NCBI GenBank assembly: GCA_951640195.1
Contig: OX621165.1
Span: 434,001 to 498,000, forward strand
Length of the DNA: 64,000 nt
Origin: Porpolomopsis calyptriformis
Lineage: Eukaryota > Basidiomycota > Agaricomycetes > Agaricales > Hygrophoraceae
Direction of reading: 5' to 3'
In this document: piece by piece, positions 34,765 through 45,476 of the stretch
Layout: each line of letters opens with the position of its first letter
How positions within the stretch are numbered: the stretch's first letter is position 1
Translations under genes and position numbers: made by a program
Notes under the pieces: generated by a model
Database searches by the model: none
What the model saw: the letters and a program-made list of their open reading frames with translations, nothing else
Told to the model about the DNA's origin: nothing

Positions 34765-35203
34765 TTGTCACAATTGCAATTCGTTTACACACAAACAAAG
34801 GATGAGTACTGTAAGTATATGAGCATGAACAGGATCATCATACTGCCTTCTGGATTTCACTTTTTACTGACCATCCCTACTAAAGGAAATTCCTTCCAAG
34901 CCCAGATCCCAAACAGACCGAATGCAGATCTTTACAGAGTCGTATTGAAGAACAGCTGCCTGACAGAAGACAGCGATCAGGTCATCAAGTCGCAGTCAAG
35001 GAAAAACACTTACTAGACTATCTCTAGTTGTGGCGAAGCTTAATTTGCCATCTTGTATGAATAATCTGGATCGCGCCTCAACAGGTGGGTTGACCAAATT
35101 TATCAGACAGCTATGAGATATACAGGATATTACATTCCCCAACATTTGGAATATGCTTGGGAAAGAATCTTCGATTGTGAGATGGACCGAGTTATGTGAT
35201 GCA
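34765..35203. other. No recognisable gene
   Basis: A plus-strand frame of 83 codons at 34765 shows no known motif and has no clear start context. Confidence 0.3.
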
Positions 35204-36697
35204 TTAGGCGGTGATCATCAGCTGAATGCCATTGTAAAACCTTTGCATTTGGGAGAGAGCCTTGCAGATATTGGGGATAATGTGTGCCGTCTTGGGATCA
35301 GACTTGACCATGTCCATAATGTGTTGGAGGTCCTTATAAACTTGATCGCACTCAGTGCCCAGGGGGGCATCCTGCTGAAAGCCACTGCGGAAATCATATA
35401 TTACAGAGTATAACTTCCTGGCTTCGTTAATACATAGTTGTATGAAAGACAAGACCTACTTACGGCAGTGGCTCCAACCAAAAGGAGGCCTTCCGGAATG
35501 GATGGGAAAAATAATGAAAGATATGTCACACATCTTCTGATTGCTTTCGGCTTCCTAAACCAGAATTCTGATATCAGCATGGCCAAAGCTGGGTGAGCGA
35601 AGGGGGTCTCCGTTCCCTGATGAAGAGTGAGCAATATAGTTTTTTAGTAAATGCGACTCACCATTTTGCCTGGTCCATAGATGTATGTTTTATTGAGGAG
35701 GAGATTTTCAACTTGGGTCTTGATGCGTGCTTCAATTACATGATTATCGTGAGGGTGGATGCCTAAGAGGATTTCTCCAGCTGGGACTAGGTTGTATGTA
35801 GCTTTGACAATTGGTTTGGCTGACGATTTTAGAAGTGATTTAAAAGATGACAGCTCTTTTCGTAGCTATCGTTTCATTCAGTTATTATGTGAAATAAGAA
35901 TTGGGAGACAAAGCTGACTGCCACGATGATCACAGCAGACTTTTTGGGGGCTGTCACAGAAACAAATTAGCATTCGTAGGCCTTGGACAACAAGTATAGT
36001 TAACCATAAGTAATGACAGACTCGTTGAGAAACTCTTGCAGGGCAACGTCGCGCTCTCCACTGCTGCCCCTATCCAGGAAAGGGTTTCCCGTCGACAGCG
36101 TTACTTTGAATTTGTTCTTTATAGCCTCCAATTGCACTGCTAGGCTTGGCTCGTTGCTTTTGTGACCATCGCCCAGCGAAGACATGGCGCCTGGGGAAGT
36201 TCTTTGCTGCTTGCTGCTCCGAGACATCAAGCTAGTTGGAGATGGACGGATCTTTTCAATTTGTTGAGAGGGGAGCTCAGGCTGAGCTTGTTGGACAAGC
36301 TGGACAAGACATTGATCAAATGTGGCAGATATTGGATTAGTGCTATTTACTTACAGGTAGTTTCCCTGGTTCTCTGAGATTCTAGAATAGAACATTAGTA
36401 TGACACATGCAGTCATGAAATTTACAGCACATTCACTATGACGCCGTCCTCCACAGTGTCTGCAGTTGCGGAAGGTGTCGCTATTTGAGCACCTGTCTGA
36501 GTTAGAATACTCCTGGTGGGCACGAGAGTACTTGGTTCCCACATGGAGACCATCTGGGCCATTAAAGAGGGGTGTCGACCGGAAGGATCATTGATGGTAT
36601 TCAATGCTCCAAGGTTGGTATCCCGAAGGAGGTGAAGTTGACAGTGTTCATTACCTTCAAAGATGTAAGTTAAAGGAGAAGTTGTTTCAAATATCAT
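35204..36697 (-). pseudogene. DUF6532-like protein, decayed
   Basis: On the minus strand, 36697-36422 and 36300-36000 encode low-complexity N-terminal parts. The region 35830-35650 reads as a LVPAGEILLGIHPHD-type segment, and 35634-35470 carries FAHPALAMLISEFWFRKP and a PEGLLLVGATAV segment; 35440-35204 continues with EARKLYSVIYDF. This order is typical of the DUF6532 domain found in many basidiomycete repeat-linked genes. Stops between exons indicate decay. Function unknown. Confidence 0.55.
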
Positions 36698-36997
36698 GTA
36701 CCAAAACTCGGGTCATCATAAGGTGCCGAATCCCATTCAAACCCAAATTGTAGGGCAGACGTTGCTGAGAATTGGTCGTTGATTTGAATCATGAGGTCAG
36801 GCTCAGGGTTAAGACTTGCCAGATAGGTCTCATAAGAAAAGACTTCTGAGAGAATGTGTTACATGTGTATGATTTGGAAATTTGACTACGAACCATCTGC
36901 ATCATCTTTCATTGCGAGTTGTGGAGAAGTAGAAATCAAATCGGAGACAATTGGCATACACTTTGTGTCATGCAATTTTCTCCGCCATCTTCAGACT

Positions 36998-37594
36998 TTA
37001 CTTGAGGGTAATGAACCCTCCTAACTCAACACCTTCACCGCAGACTTGACTCACACCCATCATCGAGAGTACTGCCACTGTCAAAGATGAAAATCCACTA
37101 CCTCTCTCCAAACTCATTCCGGATACCGTCAGCGTAAGTTGCAGAACTACTTGCTCTTTAGATATTACAAAGTGACCTGAGATAGATTCCCCCTCTCTTC
37201 TCCAACTCATCAACACCTGAAGATATTGAGCGCGAACTTGATCTAGCACGCGCCATACGGCAAACACAACGCCTCGAGGAACAAGTCGCATGATCCCGCC
37301 TGAAAGAGGGCCTTGCTTTTACTTCCATTATGGGGCAAAGGGCATTAAAGGTGGCTGAAGAGACTTTCAAGGCAGAACAACTTGTTGGTCGCTTGCGTGG
37401 TCATCTCAGGCTTCACGGTTCATCACCAGTCACCTGACCAGTACCAGAAGAATTCACTCTCAGGGTGCATCTCAACAAGGTTTTGGATGTTCTCGACACC
37501 CATCGATCCCATTACGATGATGAACATGATGCCACTGGTTCATCAGAGGACATGGCAACCGACAGTGAAAATGAAGAGGGATCTGAAGCATAAT
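36998..37594 (+). pseudogene. Unknown plus-strand frame with coiled coil, two TGA
   Basis: From about 37205 a frame reads a helical ERELDLARAIRQTQRLEEQ stretch, then TGA (37288), a second helix and TGA (37436), and an acidic tail ending at TAA near 37593. Both TGA codons fit former CGA. An upstream exon near 37010-37130 is likely. No known domain. Confidence 0.45.
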
Positions 37595-37704
37595 AGTCGG
37601 ATTGGATTTGAGACCTGGATCCAAAGTTCTCAGTACAGTATTTTCGTTGTTATCATTGTTGTACACTTAGTGAGAATGGACTAGTTCCTTGATTGTCTCA
37701 AGCC

Positions 37705-37900
37705 AAAGTTATCGACGTTATTATATGGATACCCTGTTACTCGCCTAGCCATGGATGACTTAATATCAGTCAGAACCAATGCATCATCATAGGTTCCCAA
37801 GGTTATCGACATCATTATATGGATACCCTGTTACTCACCCAGCCACGGATGACTTAATATCAGCCAGAACTAATGTGTCATCATAGGTTCCCGAGGTTAT
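37705..37900. repeat. 94 bp tandem duplication
   Basis: A unit beginning (A/C)A(A/G)GTTATCGAC occurs at about 37705 and again at about 37799, with the start of a third at about 37893. The two full units differ mostly by C/T and A/G changes. Confidence 0.7.
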
Positions 37901-38999
37901 AATGAACTGAGATGTGGATAAAACATAGGGATATACAATGCATTTCATTGTCTTGATTCTGAGTTGGAGTCACAACCGTATTGCAATTATCACCCACATC
38001 CCAGCCCTTTAGATTGTGGATAGGTGAGTATCATTTTTTTTGTCGAACCTATTCTCACCTCTCGAAATTTGCAGTTCATCTGTGGGAATATTCCCCTCTT
38101 TCTTACATGCCTGCCTGGTGGATATCGACATGATGGGTTAGTCAATATCCATCTCATTACAACAGCTGCTATAATCATGCCTCCTTTCCCCTATAGTCCA
38201 ATGAAAAACAAAGGTGCGGTGTACCACATGTCCCACAATGCAGAGTGCAGGCAGGAGTGCTATTGATGATTATATTGTCGCCAGTGATGCTTATGTCGTC
38301 GTCAGTGACGCTTATGTCGTCGCTGTGCAAATTGGGTAAGCTGCAGTCCTTCCCATCCCTCTTATTTTTTTTGACCCCTCTCGTGTCAGGGATGGGCCGT
38401 TGCAACATACCAGTGGTCAGAGAGGCCACTACTACTCATCCATGCTGCACCCATTCAGCCAGTTTAGCAGTTCATGGTGTGTACTCAATAAACTCAATTT
38501 ATTGATTTCTAACCCACCCCCCTTCTGTAGGATACGATCCGTGTTTATCCGCCATCTCCAACCCATCCAAATCGACACCTCGGCATTGCATTGCCATGCC
38601 TGGTCCATCCATCACAAATCTGCTTGCCAAATTGAGTGCCGGGCGAGTGATTAGGATGGTATTGGGTATGCACCATTCAGTCCGGATCCTATTATTTTAC
38701 CTGATCCATGCTGCTAGAGAGCATCAGAATGTTTCGCGAAGTTAGTAGTATGTAAGCTAGTGTAAACGCGGCCATAGGGACTTGAGAAGTAACATTTTCA
38801 TGCACATGTTTTTTTTTTATTCATATGCTTTCGTGTGTGCTAAGTACAAGAGGGAATGTGAAGATATACAATGGTATAGAATTCATAGAAATTATCTTCA
38901 CTCCATGTAATTCCATGTTTCTGGTTGTAATTAGTTACGAGGTTCTTATCACATCATAACAGCTGAAAGGACATAAAAAGTAATCCTTGATTTGCTGAT
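37901..38999. other. Right arm of the Plavaka element, no gene seen
   Basis: AT-rich sequence with short frames only. A small tandem motif (CAGTGAYGCTTATGTCGTCG) repeats near 38282-38325. It ends in the inverted terminal repeat at 38983-39000. Confidence 0.4.
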
Positions 39000-39000
39000 G

Positions 39001-39638
39001 TGGGATGCAGTCAGCAGTGCACATCTGAAAACCTTCAAAGGACATTCCGGTTGGGTAAATTCAGTTGCATTTTCCCCTGACGGCACGCATATCGTTTCTG
39101 GATCCTACGACAAAACCGTTCGCTTATGGGATGCAGTAAGTGGTGCACTTCTGAACACTTTCATGGGACATTCCCATTAGGTAAAATCGACTACATTTTC
39201 CCCTGATGGCACGCGTATCGTTTGTGGGTACGACGACGACATTGTTCAGCTGTGGGTACGACGACGACATTGTTCAGCTGTGGGTACGATGACGACATTG
39301 TTCAGCTGTGGGATGCGGTCAGTGGTGCACATCTGAAGTCCCTCGAAGCACATTTCACCAATGTTGACTCGATTGCCCGATCTTGCGACTCATCCGGGAA
39401 CTCATTTTCTACCCGTGGTCTCGATCCAACTGGTCCAATATTTGGTTATATCGGGACGGACAGCTGGGTGCACTCCCTCTCTCGGAATCGACGTATTTGT
39501 TGGGTTCCGCTCTCTTGCAGACCGCTAAAGTTGGCTGCAACCAGTGCTCGTGCCATTTTTGTTGTGGAGTGTGATCGTTTCATTTTCCTTGATTTCACAG
39601 AATTTGGACGCCTATTTTCCGTGACCTCTAGCTTGTAG
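39001..39638 (+). pseudogene. NACHT-WD40 copy 1, piece 4: last WD40 units and C-terminal domain
   Basis: Continues the WD40 unit cut at 23875, then one full unit, then a damaged one with TAG at 39178-39180 and a tripled 28 bp stretch. The C-terminal domain (VDSIARS ... FIFLDFTEF) matches 45195-45476 of copy 2. Counting both sides of the insertion, copy 1 also had about 12 WD40 units. Confidence 0.9.
39226..39310 (+). repeat. 28 bp unit repeated three times in WD40 relic
   Basis: The unit GTGGGTACGACGACGACATT + GTTCAGCT occurs three times in a row (the third with one change). Two extra copies add 56 bp and shift the frame. Confidence 0.85.
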
Positions 39639-40045
39639 CCCATCATCCCAATGCCTCATCGGCAGTTAAGGGGTTTCTGAAGTTTGTCAAACTCTTGCTT
39701 TTCATAATATACTGGATCTCTACCCCTGTTTTCCCAAGTGTGTTATTGTTTCTAGGCACTTTTTCCTTTCCTTTTGTAATGAATCCATTCAACCACAAAG
39801 CACGCGTGCCCAGCACCATCATACTATGCAACTATTTTGATGGCTTACTCTGCACCTAACATCTCAACACAATTATCTCTTCCAGCGAGTTCTTGACCTG
39901 CTGCCGAAGGAGAGAAAGCATGCAAAAAAAAAGCAAAACATCACCACCCCGCCGCAACTTTTTTCATCCTGCATTCCAAGGTTTCGACCTGAGCTACTCA
40001 CCTACAGCTGGCTTAGCTTAGCCAGAGAATGGGGGACAGGAACAG
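39639..40045. other. Spacer between NACHT-WD40 copy 1 and the ORC3 stub
   Basis: Partly matches the spacer between copy 2 and ORC3 (45477-45768): both have GTAAGGGG-type and CATAATATA motifs and an A-run followed by GCAAAACA. No gene. Confidence 0.6.
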
Positions 40046-40530
40046 TCAAAACACAGTTTGGATGACATGGTCTGCCTTCCTCCATGTGTCTGAGAAAACC
40101 GAGATAGTCAAGTTTGTGCAGTGCCTGCATAAACCGAGCTTGCACCTCCCTCTTCCATTGCCCTTGTCCTCATCTCCATCTCCATCCCCATTCCTCTCCT
40201 TGTCCTTGTCCTTGTCCTTGTCCTTACCCTTGCCCTTATCCTGTTCCTTGCCCTTTTGGCTCGCATGAGAATGACCACCCTCCCCCTCTCCCACTCCCCT
40301 CTTCCCCCACTGTCTCTTCCATCGCCTCCTTTGGTCCTCAAGCACAACCGCAAAAGCCCCAACCAATCAACACGTTAATCACTCTCCTACTGTCCAGGTA
40401 CCACGCGAACAAGATGCTCGTATCCGGGAGCTCCCATAGCTCGGGATGCCCACTTGCGCGGGGATTCTCGACCCCATCCCCATCCTCATTCTCTTCCTTG
40501 CCTTTTGCCTTATCCATCCAAGCCGGATCA
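40046..40530 (-). pseudogene. Duplicated 3' stub of ORC3
   Basis: On the minus strand it encodes the last part of ORC3: ELWELPDTSILFAWYLDS, a VLEDQRRR stretch, a Lys/Asp-rich low-complexity loop and a terminal RKADHVIQTVF. The intact gene ends RKADHVVRTLF (45769-46332). Homology fades at about 40530, so only the C-terminal part was duplicated. A frame change occurs near 40365. Confidence 0.85.
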
Positions 40531-40894
40531 ACAGAATGGCAATGCAATTTGAAACAATAAGCGGACAATCATTTTGAGAACATGGCAGGCTTGGTCAGGC
40601 TTCAAAGCTGTACTCTACTGTATCCGTACAAGTTTGGGAGGGCTCTCTTCCATGCCGAGGACATCGCAGCTCTGCAACAAGCGATTTCTTCTTCGTATTG
40701 GGCGCAGCGCAGTTGGTATTTAGATGAGCATTAGTACTCTATTACAGTAGGTAGTAAATGCTGGATGCATGTATCCGCTTCAGATGCGTAATTAATTTTG
40801 TGTCTATGAGGTACAGATCATTTGAGTGCTTACCTTCACACCTTGAGCGTGTAACATTCTTTGATTCTTCCCACATCCATACAAGTCTCTTTCA
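40531..40894. other. Upstream region of NACHT-WD40 copy 2
   Basis: No gene seen. The last 40 bp before the ATG (from about 40856) match the upstream of copy 1 exon 1; further upstream there is no match because a Helitron lies there in copy 1. Confidence 0.5.
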
Positions 40895-43467
40895 ATGCTT
40901 CGTTCTACCAAGTCAAAGTCAGAGAACAAAGAGAAACTGAAGCAGGCGTGTTCTACTGCTGTCAGTGGCCTGCAAACAACTCTTCAAATAGTCGAAAATG
41001 CTGTTGGAGACGCTGGGATACCTGGACTCAAAACGGGCATAGGCAGTCTGCTATTTGTGCTGGATGTTATCAAGGTGGGTTGCAACTGTTGTGTGTATTG
41101 ATATCCTTTGATGAGTGAAGCAGAAAACATCTCAAAACGCAGAGGACATCGAGAAACTTTCAGAGCAAATCTGGGGTCTCTATCGACTTGTTGAAACCTC
41201 GAAGAATGAAGGAACACTGTCTTCAGCAGCCATTGACCGAATAGACCGTCTATTCATGTGCGTCGTCTTCAAATCCAATAATGAATTAGTCTGATCTCTG
41301 TATAGCACATCAAATACGACGTTAGAAGAACTACGAAAGATGGCTTCCAGAAATGCCATAAAACGGTTTATTCATCATGCTGACCATGCACAGTCAATCA
41401 GCAGTTATATCCAGTCAATTGCGTGGTCAATCCAAAGCTTTACGGTATGACTACTTGGTTGCGTACATCCACCTTTGACTGATATAGATCAATGCTGGAT
41501 TGGTGGTGTTAGGTGGAAACTACAATCGCCATTGAATTTGCCCTTGAAGTTAGTTAATCTCGTGTCGCCTCGATAGGATCAATGCTCATAACTCCCAGGA
41601 ACATGCCATCAGGACCCGGGAGGACATCGGCGGCCTTCGGGAGACCATGATGGATGAATTTCAGGTTTGTGTTGACGATCCGCTAATCTTCACGAGATTC
41701 CCACTTAATTCCTATCTTTAGCAAGTGAAGGCGAGATTAGACCTGAAAGGTGAGGATTAATTAATTATCAATGTATGATAAAATGACTTAGGCATCGTAG
41801 ACGGGCACCCACCATACGCCATCCTTTCTCCATTCGACTCTAAACCTCGAGCGCGTTGTTTGGATGGCACGAGGACGGATATCCTTAATCAAATCCTTAA
41901 CTGGATTGGTTTTGACAAATCATCAAGCCAGGATGGTCACGCATCGAAGAGCAAATCACAAATGGCCGATACCCTTGGAGCGAATATCTGCATATTTTGG
42001 ATCAACGGATCAGCCGGAACAGGAAAAACCACGGTTGCTTATACCATTGCCGAAACCTGCAGAGAACGAGATATTCTTGGTGCAAGCTTCTTCTGCTCGC
42101 GCGATGACGCAGAGTGCAGCAGCCCTCGTTTAATCTTCACTAGCATTGCCTACCAACTCGGAATTTTTGACGATTCTTTCAGAGCCGAGGTTTCTCATGT
42201 TATGAAATCAAAACCTAATATTGGCTACGCTAGCCCTTCATACCAACTTGAAGAGCTTATCGTCAAGCCTCTTCGCACACTCGGGAGATCGTTCCCTCCA
42301 TGTGTTGTTGTTGTCGATGCACTGGACGAATGCAAAGAGACCGAAACGACCTCGGGGATTTTATCGTCACTTTCTCTTCATATCAACGAACTCTTCCCAT
42401 TAAAGTTTTTCGTCACCAGTCGTCCGGAAAATCATATTACTACAGCTTTTAAATCCGACGATCTGCAGGCTGTCACTGAGCGATACATTTTGCATGAAGT
42501 TGAACTTGGCGTCGTGCAAAGTGATATCAAACACTACCTTTCATCAAAACTGGCATCGACGAGAGACTTATATGGGATCAAAGACGATTGGCCTTCTGAA
42601 TCTGATATCCATTCCTTGACGATATTGTCTTCTGCTCTTTTCATTTTCGCATCCACGTCTGTCAGGTTCATTGAGGATAGAAACTATTCTAACCCCAAAG
42701 ATCAACTTGCACGCCTTCTATGGAACCCGCCTCCGACAACGGAACGCTCATCTCCGCATTATAACCTTGATCGGTTATACGATCAAGTGTTAAATAATGC
42801 ATTTCCTGAAATAACCTCTGGTCTTTCTGGTCGGCTGAAGAAGATTGTAGGCGCTATTGTACTTCTTCGAGATCCGCTCTCTTTGCTCGCTCTGGAACGA
42901 TTACTAGGCGTGCAATCAGGAACAGTTCAAGAGACACTGCGACATCTTCACTCAGTCATCATGGTGCCAGAGGACGATAGCCGCGTGATTCGAACGCTTC
43001 ATCCATCCTTCTTCGACTTCATAACGAGCCCAGCCCGATGTCGTAATCCAAAATTTGTTATCAACATTGGAAGCCAGCATACCCTCCTTGCTCGTGCCTG
43101 TCTAGACATTATGAAAGGGCTGAAGCGAGATATATGTCAAATAAGAAACCCTTCGATGCTTAATAGCGAAGTGGACAACCTTCCGGCACGAATTATGAGA
43201 TGCATTCCGCCTGAACTGCAGTATGCATGTCGCCACTGGGCTTGGCATCTGTCAAATGCCATGTTCTCTGACATTCTCGTTGATCTCGTGAAGGAGTTTT
43301 GTTCGAAATATCTCCTTTATTGGGTTGAAGTACTGAGTCTGATGGGAGACCTTCGAAATGGCCTTCTTGCATTGGATACCGCAGAACAAGCCATTGCTGT
43401 TCGTTCATTTTCCTTTCAGCAATATGTAAAATTGATCAAGTTGGACAGAAAGCAGGCAGCAACATGA
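40895..43467 (+). CDS. NACHT NLR-type protein, copy 2 (N-terminal helical domain + NACHT)
   Basis: Seven exons (40895-41074, 41124-41257, 41306-41444, 41513-41548, 41599-41664, 41722-41749, 41801-43467) total 2250 bp, 749 residues plus stop. Exons 4 and 6 are only 36 and 28 bp. The N-terminal 150 residues form a helical domain like the HeLo/MLKL-type death-effector folds of fungal NLRs (inference). The NACHT domain has the P-loop GSAGTGKTT near 42007-42033, Walker B VVVDALDE near 42308-42331 and a VTSRPE sensor near 42412-42429; winged-helix-like helices follow. The frame ends at TGA 43465-43467, overlapping the ATG of the WD40 frame. Copy 1 has no frame break here, so this may be one gene with a 2 bp insertion near 43412. 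Likely role: STAND receptor for non-self recognition. Confidence 0.85.
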
Positions 43468-45476
43468 CTGATACAAAGATTTTACTTCGTGATTGCGACC
43501 GGTTTACCCTCGAATTTTTCCCGATAATCACTACTTGTGCCCTTCAAGTCTACCATTCGGCGTTGTTGTTCACTCCTGAAGAAGCCTTAATTAAGAAGAC
43601 GTATAGGAAGGAGTTGGACATTCCGATAAAAGTGTCCAATGGAGTGGATGATAGATGGTGTGCATGCATACGGACGATAGAAGGCCATTCCGATGAGGTC
43701 ACGTCGGTCGCATTCTCCACAGACGGCACGCGTATAGTTTCTGGATCTCTAGACAAAACCGTTCGGCTGTGGGATGCCGTCAGCGGTGCCCATCTGAACA
43801 CTTTCAAGGGACATGACGATTCGGTAAATTCGGTTGCATTTTCCCCCGATGGCACGCGTATCGTTTCTGGATCCAACGACAAAACTCTTCGGCTGTGGGA
43901 TGCCGTCAGCGGTGCTCATCTGAACACCTTCAAGGGACATTCCGATTCGGTCAATTCTGTCTCATTTTCCCCCGATGGCGCGCTTATCGTTTCTGGATCC
44001 AACGACAATACTCTTCGGCTATGGGATGCCGTCAGCGGTGCTCATCTGAAGATATTCCATGAACATGAATGTTCGGTTAATTCGATCGCATTTTCCCCCG
44101 ATGGTACGCGTATTGTTTCTGGATCCTCCGACAAAACTCTTCAACTGTGGGATGCCATCAGTGGTGCACATCTGTCCACTTTCAAGGGACATTCCGATTA
44201 TGTTCAATCTGTCGCATTTTCCTCAGATGGCACACGTATCGTTTCTGGATCCGACGATAAAACTGTTCGGCTGTGGGATTCTGTCAGCGGTGCTCATCTG
44301 AAGACTTTCAAGGGACATTCCTATCCGGTCAATTCGGTCGCATTTTCCCCCGATGGCACGCGTATCGTTTCTGGATCCAACGACAATACTCTTCGCCTGT
44401 GGGATGCCGTCAACGGTGCTCGTTTGACCACTTTCAGGGGGCATTCCAGTTTGGTAACTTCTGTTGCTTTTCCCCCCGATGGCACGCGTATCGTTTCTGG
44501 ATCCAACGACAAAACTATTCGGTTGTGGGACGCACTCAGCGATGCTCATCTGTATAATCTCAAGAGACATTCCACTTCGGTCATTTCAGTTGCATTTTCC
44601 TCAGATGGCACGCGTATCGTTTCTGGATCCTATGACCAAACTGTTCGGTTGTGGGATGCACTCAGCGGTGTACATCTGAACACTTTCAAGGGACATTCCT
44701 TTTGGGTCAATTCTGTCGCATTTTCCTCAGATGGCACGCGTATCGTTTCTGGATCCTCTGACCAAACTGTTAGGTTGTGGGATCCACTCAGCGGCGTGCA
44801 TCTGAACACTTTCGAGGGTCATTCTAATGTGGTCTATTCGGTCGCATTTTCCCCCGATGGCACGCATATCGTTTCTGGGTCCAGGGACGAAACTGTTCGG
44901 CTGTGGGATGCCATCAGCGGTGCACATCTCCACACTCTTAAGGGACATTCCGATTATGTACAATCTGTCGCATTTTCCTCAGATGGCACGCGTATCGTTT
45001 CTGGATCCTCCGACAATACTGTTCGGTTGTGGGATGCAGTCAGCGGTCTACATCTGAACACCTTCGAGGGACATTCTGGTCGACTGTATTCGGTCGCATT
45101 TTCCCCTGATGGCACGCGTATCGTCTCTGGATCCGGAGTCAACACTGTTTGCCTATGGGATGCGGTCAACGGTGCACATCTGAACACCCTCGAAGTACAT
45201 TTCACCAACGTTGACTCGATTGCACGATCTTGCTGTTTGTCCGGGAACTCGTTTTCTGCCGATGGCCTCAATCCAACTGGTCCAGTATTTGGATATATAA
45301 CGCGTGACGGCTGGGTGCACTCCCTCACTCTGAACCGACGTATTTGTTGGGTTCCGCTCTCTCGTAGACCGATGAAGTTGGCTGCAGTCCGAGCTCGTGC
45401 CGTTTTTGTCACAGAGCACGAACCTTTCATTTTCCTTGACTTCACAGATTTGGATGCTTATTTTCGTGACCTTTAG
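43464..45476 (+). CDS. WD40-repeat sensor part of NACHT-WD40 copy 2
   Basis: An uninterrupted frame of 670 codons. After a linker (43464-43680, with ALQVYHSALLFTP) come twelve complete 42-residue WD40 units (about 43683-45194), a partial thirteenth, and a C-terminal domain to TAG 45474-45476. The units are nearly identical at protein and DNA level (recurrent DGTRIVSGS and TVRLWDAVSGAHL cores). Variation is concentrated in the three residues after GH and in two residues of the SGSxDxT loop. Arrays like this in Podospora HET-D/HET-E type receptors bind the recognised ligand. The frame starts at an ATGA overlap with the NACHT frame; translation may need fusion, reinitiation or a frame repair. 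Confidence 0.9.
   Translation: MTDTKILLRDCDRFTLEFFPIITTCALQVYHSALLFTPEEALIKKTYRKELDIPIKVSNGVDDRWCACIRTIEGHSDEVTSVAFSTDGTRIVSGSLDKTVRLWDAVSGAHLNTFKGHDDSVNSVAFSPDGTRIVSGSNDKTLRLWDAVSGAHLNTFKGHSDSVNSVSFSPDGALIVSGSNDNTLRLWDAVSGAHLKIFHEHECSVNSIAFSPDGTRIVSGSSDKTLQLWDAISGAHLSTFKGHSDYVQSVAFSSDGTRIVSGSDDKTVRLWDSVSGAHLKTFKGHSYPVNSVAFSPDGTRIVSGSNDNTLRLWDAVNGARLTTFRGHSSLVTSVAFPPDGTRIVSGSNDKTIRLWDALSDAHLYNLKRHSTSVISVAFSSDGTRIVSGSYDQTVRLWDALSGVHLNTFKGHSFWVNSVAFSSDGTRIVSGSSDQTVRLWDPLSGVHLNTFEGHSNVVYSVAFSPDGTHIVSGSRDETVRLWDAISGAHLHTLKGHSDYVQSVAFSSDGTRIVSGSSDNTVRLWDAVSGLHLNTFEGHSGRLYSVAFSPDGTRIVSGSGVNTVCLWDAVNGAHLNTLEVHFTNVDSIARSCCLSGNSFSADGLNPTGPVFGYITRDGWVHSLTLNRRICWVPLSRRPMKLAAVRARAVFVTEHEPFIFLDFTDLDAYFRDL

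Larger units (their letters stand above)
23876..39000 (-). mobile_element. Plavaka-type DNA element, 15.1 kb, with passenger relics
   Basis: The left end CATCAGCAAATTAAGGAT (23876) and the inverted right end CATCAGCAAATCAAGGAT (39000) agree at 17 of 18 bases. TG occurs on both sides where copy 2-like sequence has it once, a 2 bp duplication. The insertion lies inside WD40 unit 10 of NACHT-WD40 copy 1. A Plavaka transposase on the minus strand (27942-32134) is the likely driver. The other contents may be captured or inserted later. Confidence 0.75.

Noticed and set aside
40029..40560. Plus-strand Ser/Pro/Leu-rich proteins in this region and at 45790-46167
   Set aside because: They are complements of the low-complexity Lys/Asp-rich loop of ORC3 and its duplicated stub.
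43683..45194. CRISPR-like regular repeat array
   Set aside because: The 126 bp period is a 42-residue WD40 unit in a continuous reading frame, and the organism is a eukaryote.
43550..45445. Many long minus-strand frames opposite the WD40 array
   Set aside because: They repeat with the same 126 bp period and are shadows of the repeats; no independent start or motif.
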